From NCBI GenBank assembly GCA_031287655.1, contig JAITSR010000441.1, positions 1 to 5,753 of the forward strand: a stretch of 5,753 nucleotides of DNA, written 5' to 3'. A program made the position numbers and the translations under genes. Under the pieces are notes generated by a model, which saw only the letters and a program-made list of their open reading frames with translations, did no database searches and was not told the DNA's origin. The stretch comes from Clostridiales bacterium. GTDB lineage: Bacteria; Bacillota; Clostridia; WRLR01. This document shows positions 5,713 to 5,753 of the stretch, piece by piece. Each line of letters begins with the position of its first letter. The stretch's first letter is position 1.

Positions 5713-5742
5713 AGTATACACCACAACCATTGCGAAAAACAA
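5713..5742 (-). promoter_or_regulatory. Sigma-A-type promoter for the MFS transporter
   Basis: On the minus strand TTGTTT (5742-5737), an 18-nt spacer and TATACT (5718-5713, 5/6 to consensus) form a plausible promoter. Transcription would start near 5706, just before the compound palindrome, giving a leader of about 105 nt. Confidence 0.55.
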
Positions 5743-5753
5743 GAATCCCGTGT

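Noticed and set aside
5601..5726. A 42-residue N-terminal extension of the MFS transporter from an upstream ATG
   Set aside because: It would translate the leader palindrome, starts upstream of the predicted transcription start and adds no signal or membrane segment; ATG at 5600 is better.
1..5753. CRISPR array, tRNA, rRNA or complete insertion sequence
   Set aside because: No regularly spaced repeat/spacer pattern, cloverleaf, rRNA-like stretch or transposase was seen; the only tandem array has 13-bp units without spacers.

Overview
The window looks like chromosomal DNA from a GC-rich, anaerobic, carbohydrate-using Firmicute (a clostridial or Oscillospiraceae-like gut lineage is my best guess). 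This rests on the strong purine-rich Shine-Dalgarno sites, the sugar-catabolic gene content and the DUF4143-type ATPase. It is an inference; no rRNA or other phylogenetic marker is present.

Layout. Positions 1-52 hold the last codons of a rightward gene that enters from outside, possibly a metallo-beta-lactamase-fold hydrolase. Positions 64-111 carry a short island reading like the nucleophile motif of a family 5 glycoside hydrolase, apparently a vestige. A complete AAA+/DUF4143 ATPase gene is on the minus strand (128-1420, TTG start preferred; ATG at 1435 is the alternative). An AT-rich divergent promoter region (about 1436-1620) separates it from a rightward pair: an enolase-superfamily sugar-acid dehydratase-like gene (1621-2718), then L-rhamnose isomerase, rhaA (2778-4004). 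The pair is separated by 59 nt with no terminator visible, so it is probably one operon. Facing it on the minus strand is a 12-TM MFS transporter (4059-5600) with its own promoter near the right edge and a long, strongly folded leader.

How the genes may work together. RhaA opens the isomerase route of L-rhamnose breakdown (rhamnose to rhamnulose). The enolase-superfamily protein has the metal ligands and the Asp/His dyad of the mandelate-racemase subgroup and probably acts on a sugar acid. The MFS protein could import a sugar, oligosaccharide or sugar acid. A role in using pectin or rhamnose-containing glycans is plausible, but kinase, aldolase and regulator genes are not in the window. The ATPase appears unrelated; hand counts of two sample lines give lower GC (about 52-55%) than one rhaA line (about 67%).

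The least ordinary signals are non-coding: a compound palindrome in the MFS 5' leader that encloses a 14-codon upstream ORF; an approximately 13-bp tandem repeat of five units that begins inside the last rhaA codons and supplies its stop; a perfect 13-bp-stem hairpin embedded in the MFS C-terminal tail; and a 9-bp inverted repeat placing a TTGACA on each side of the divergent promoter region. I see no CRISPR, tRNA, rRNA, complete insertion sequence or convincing intrinsic terminator.
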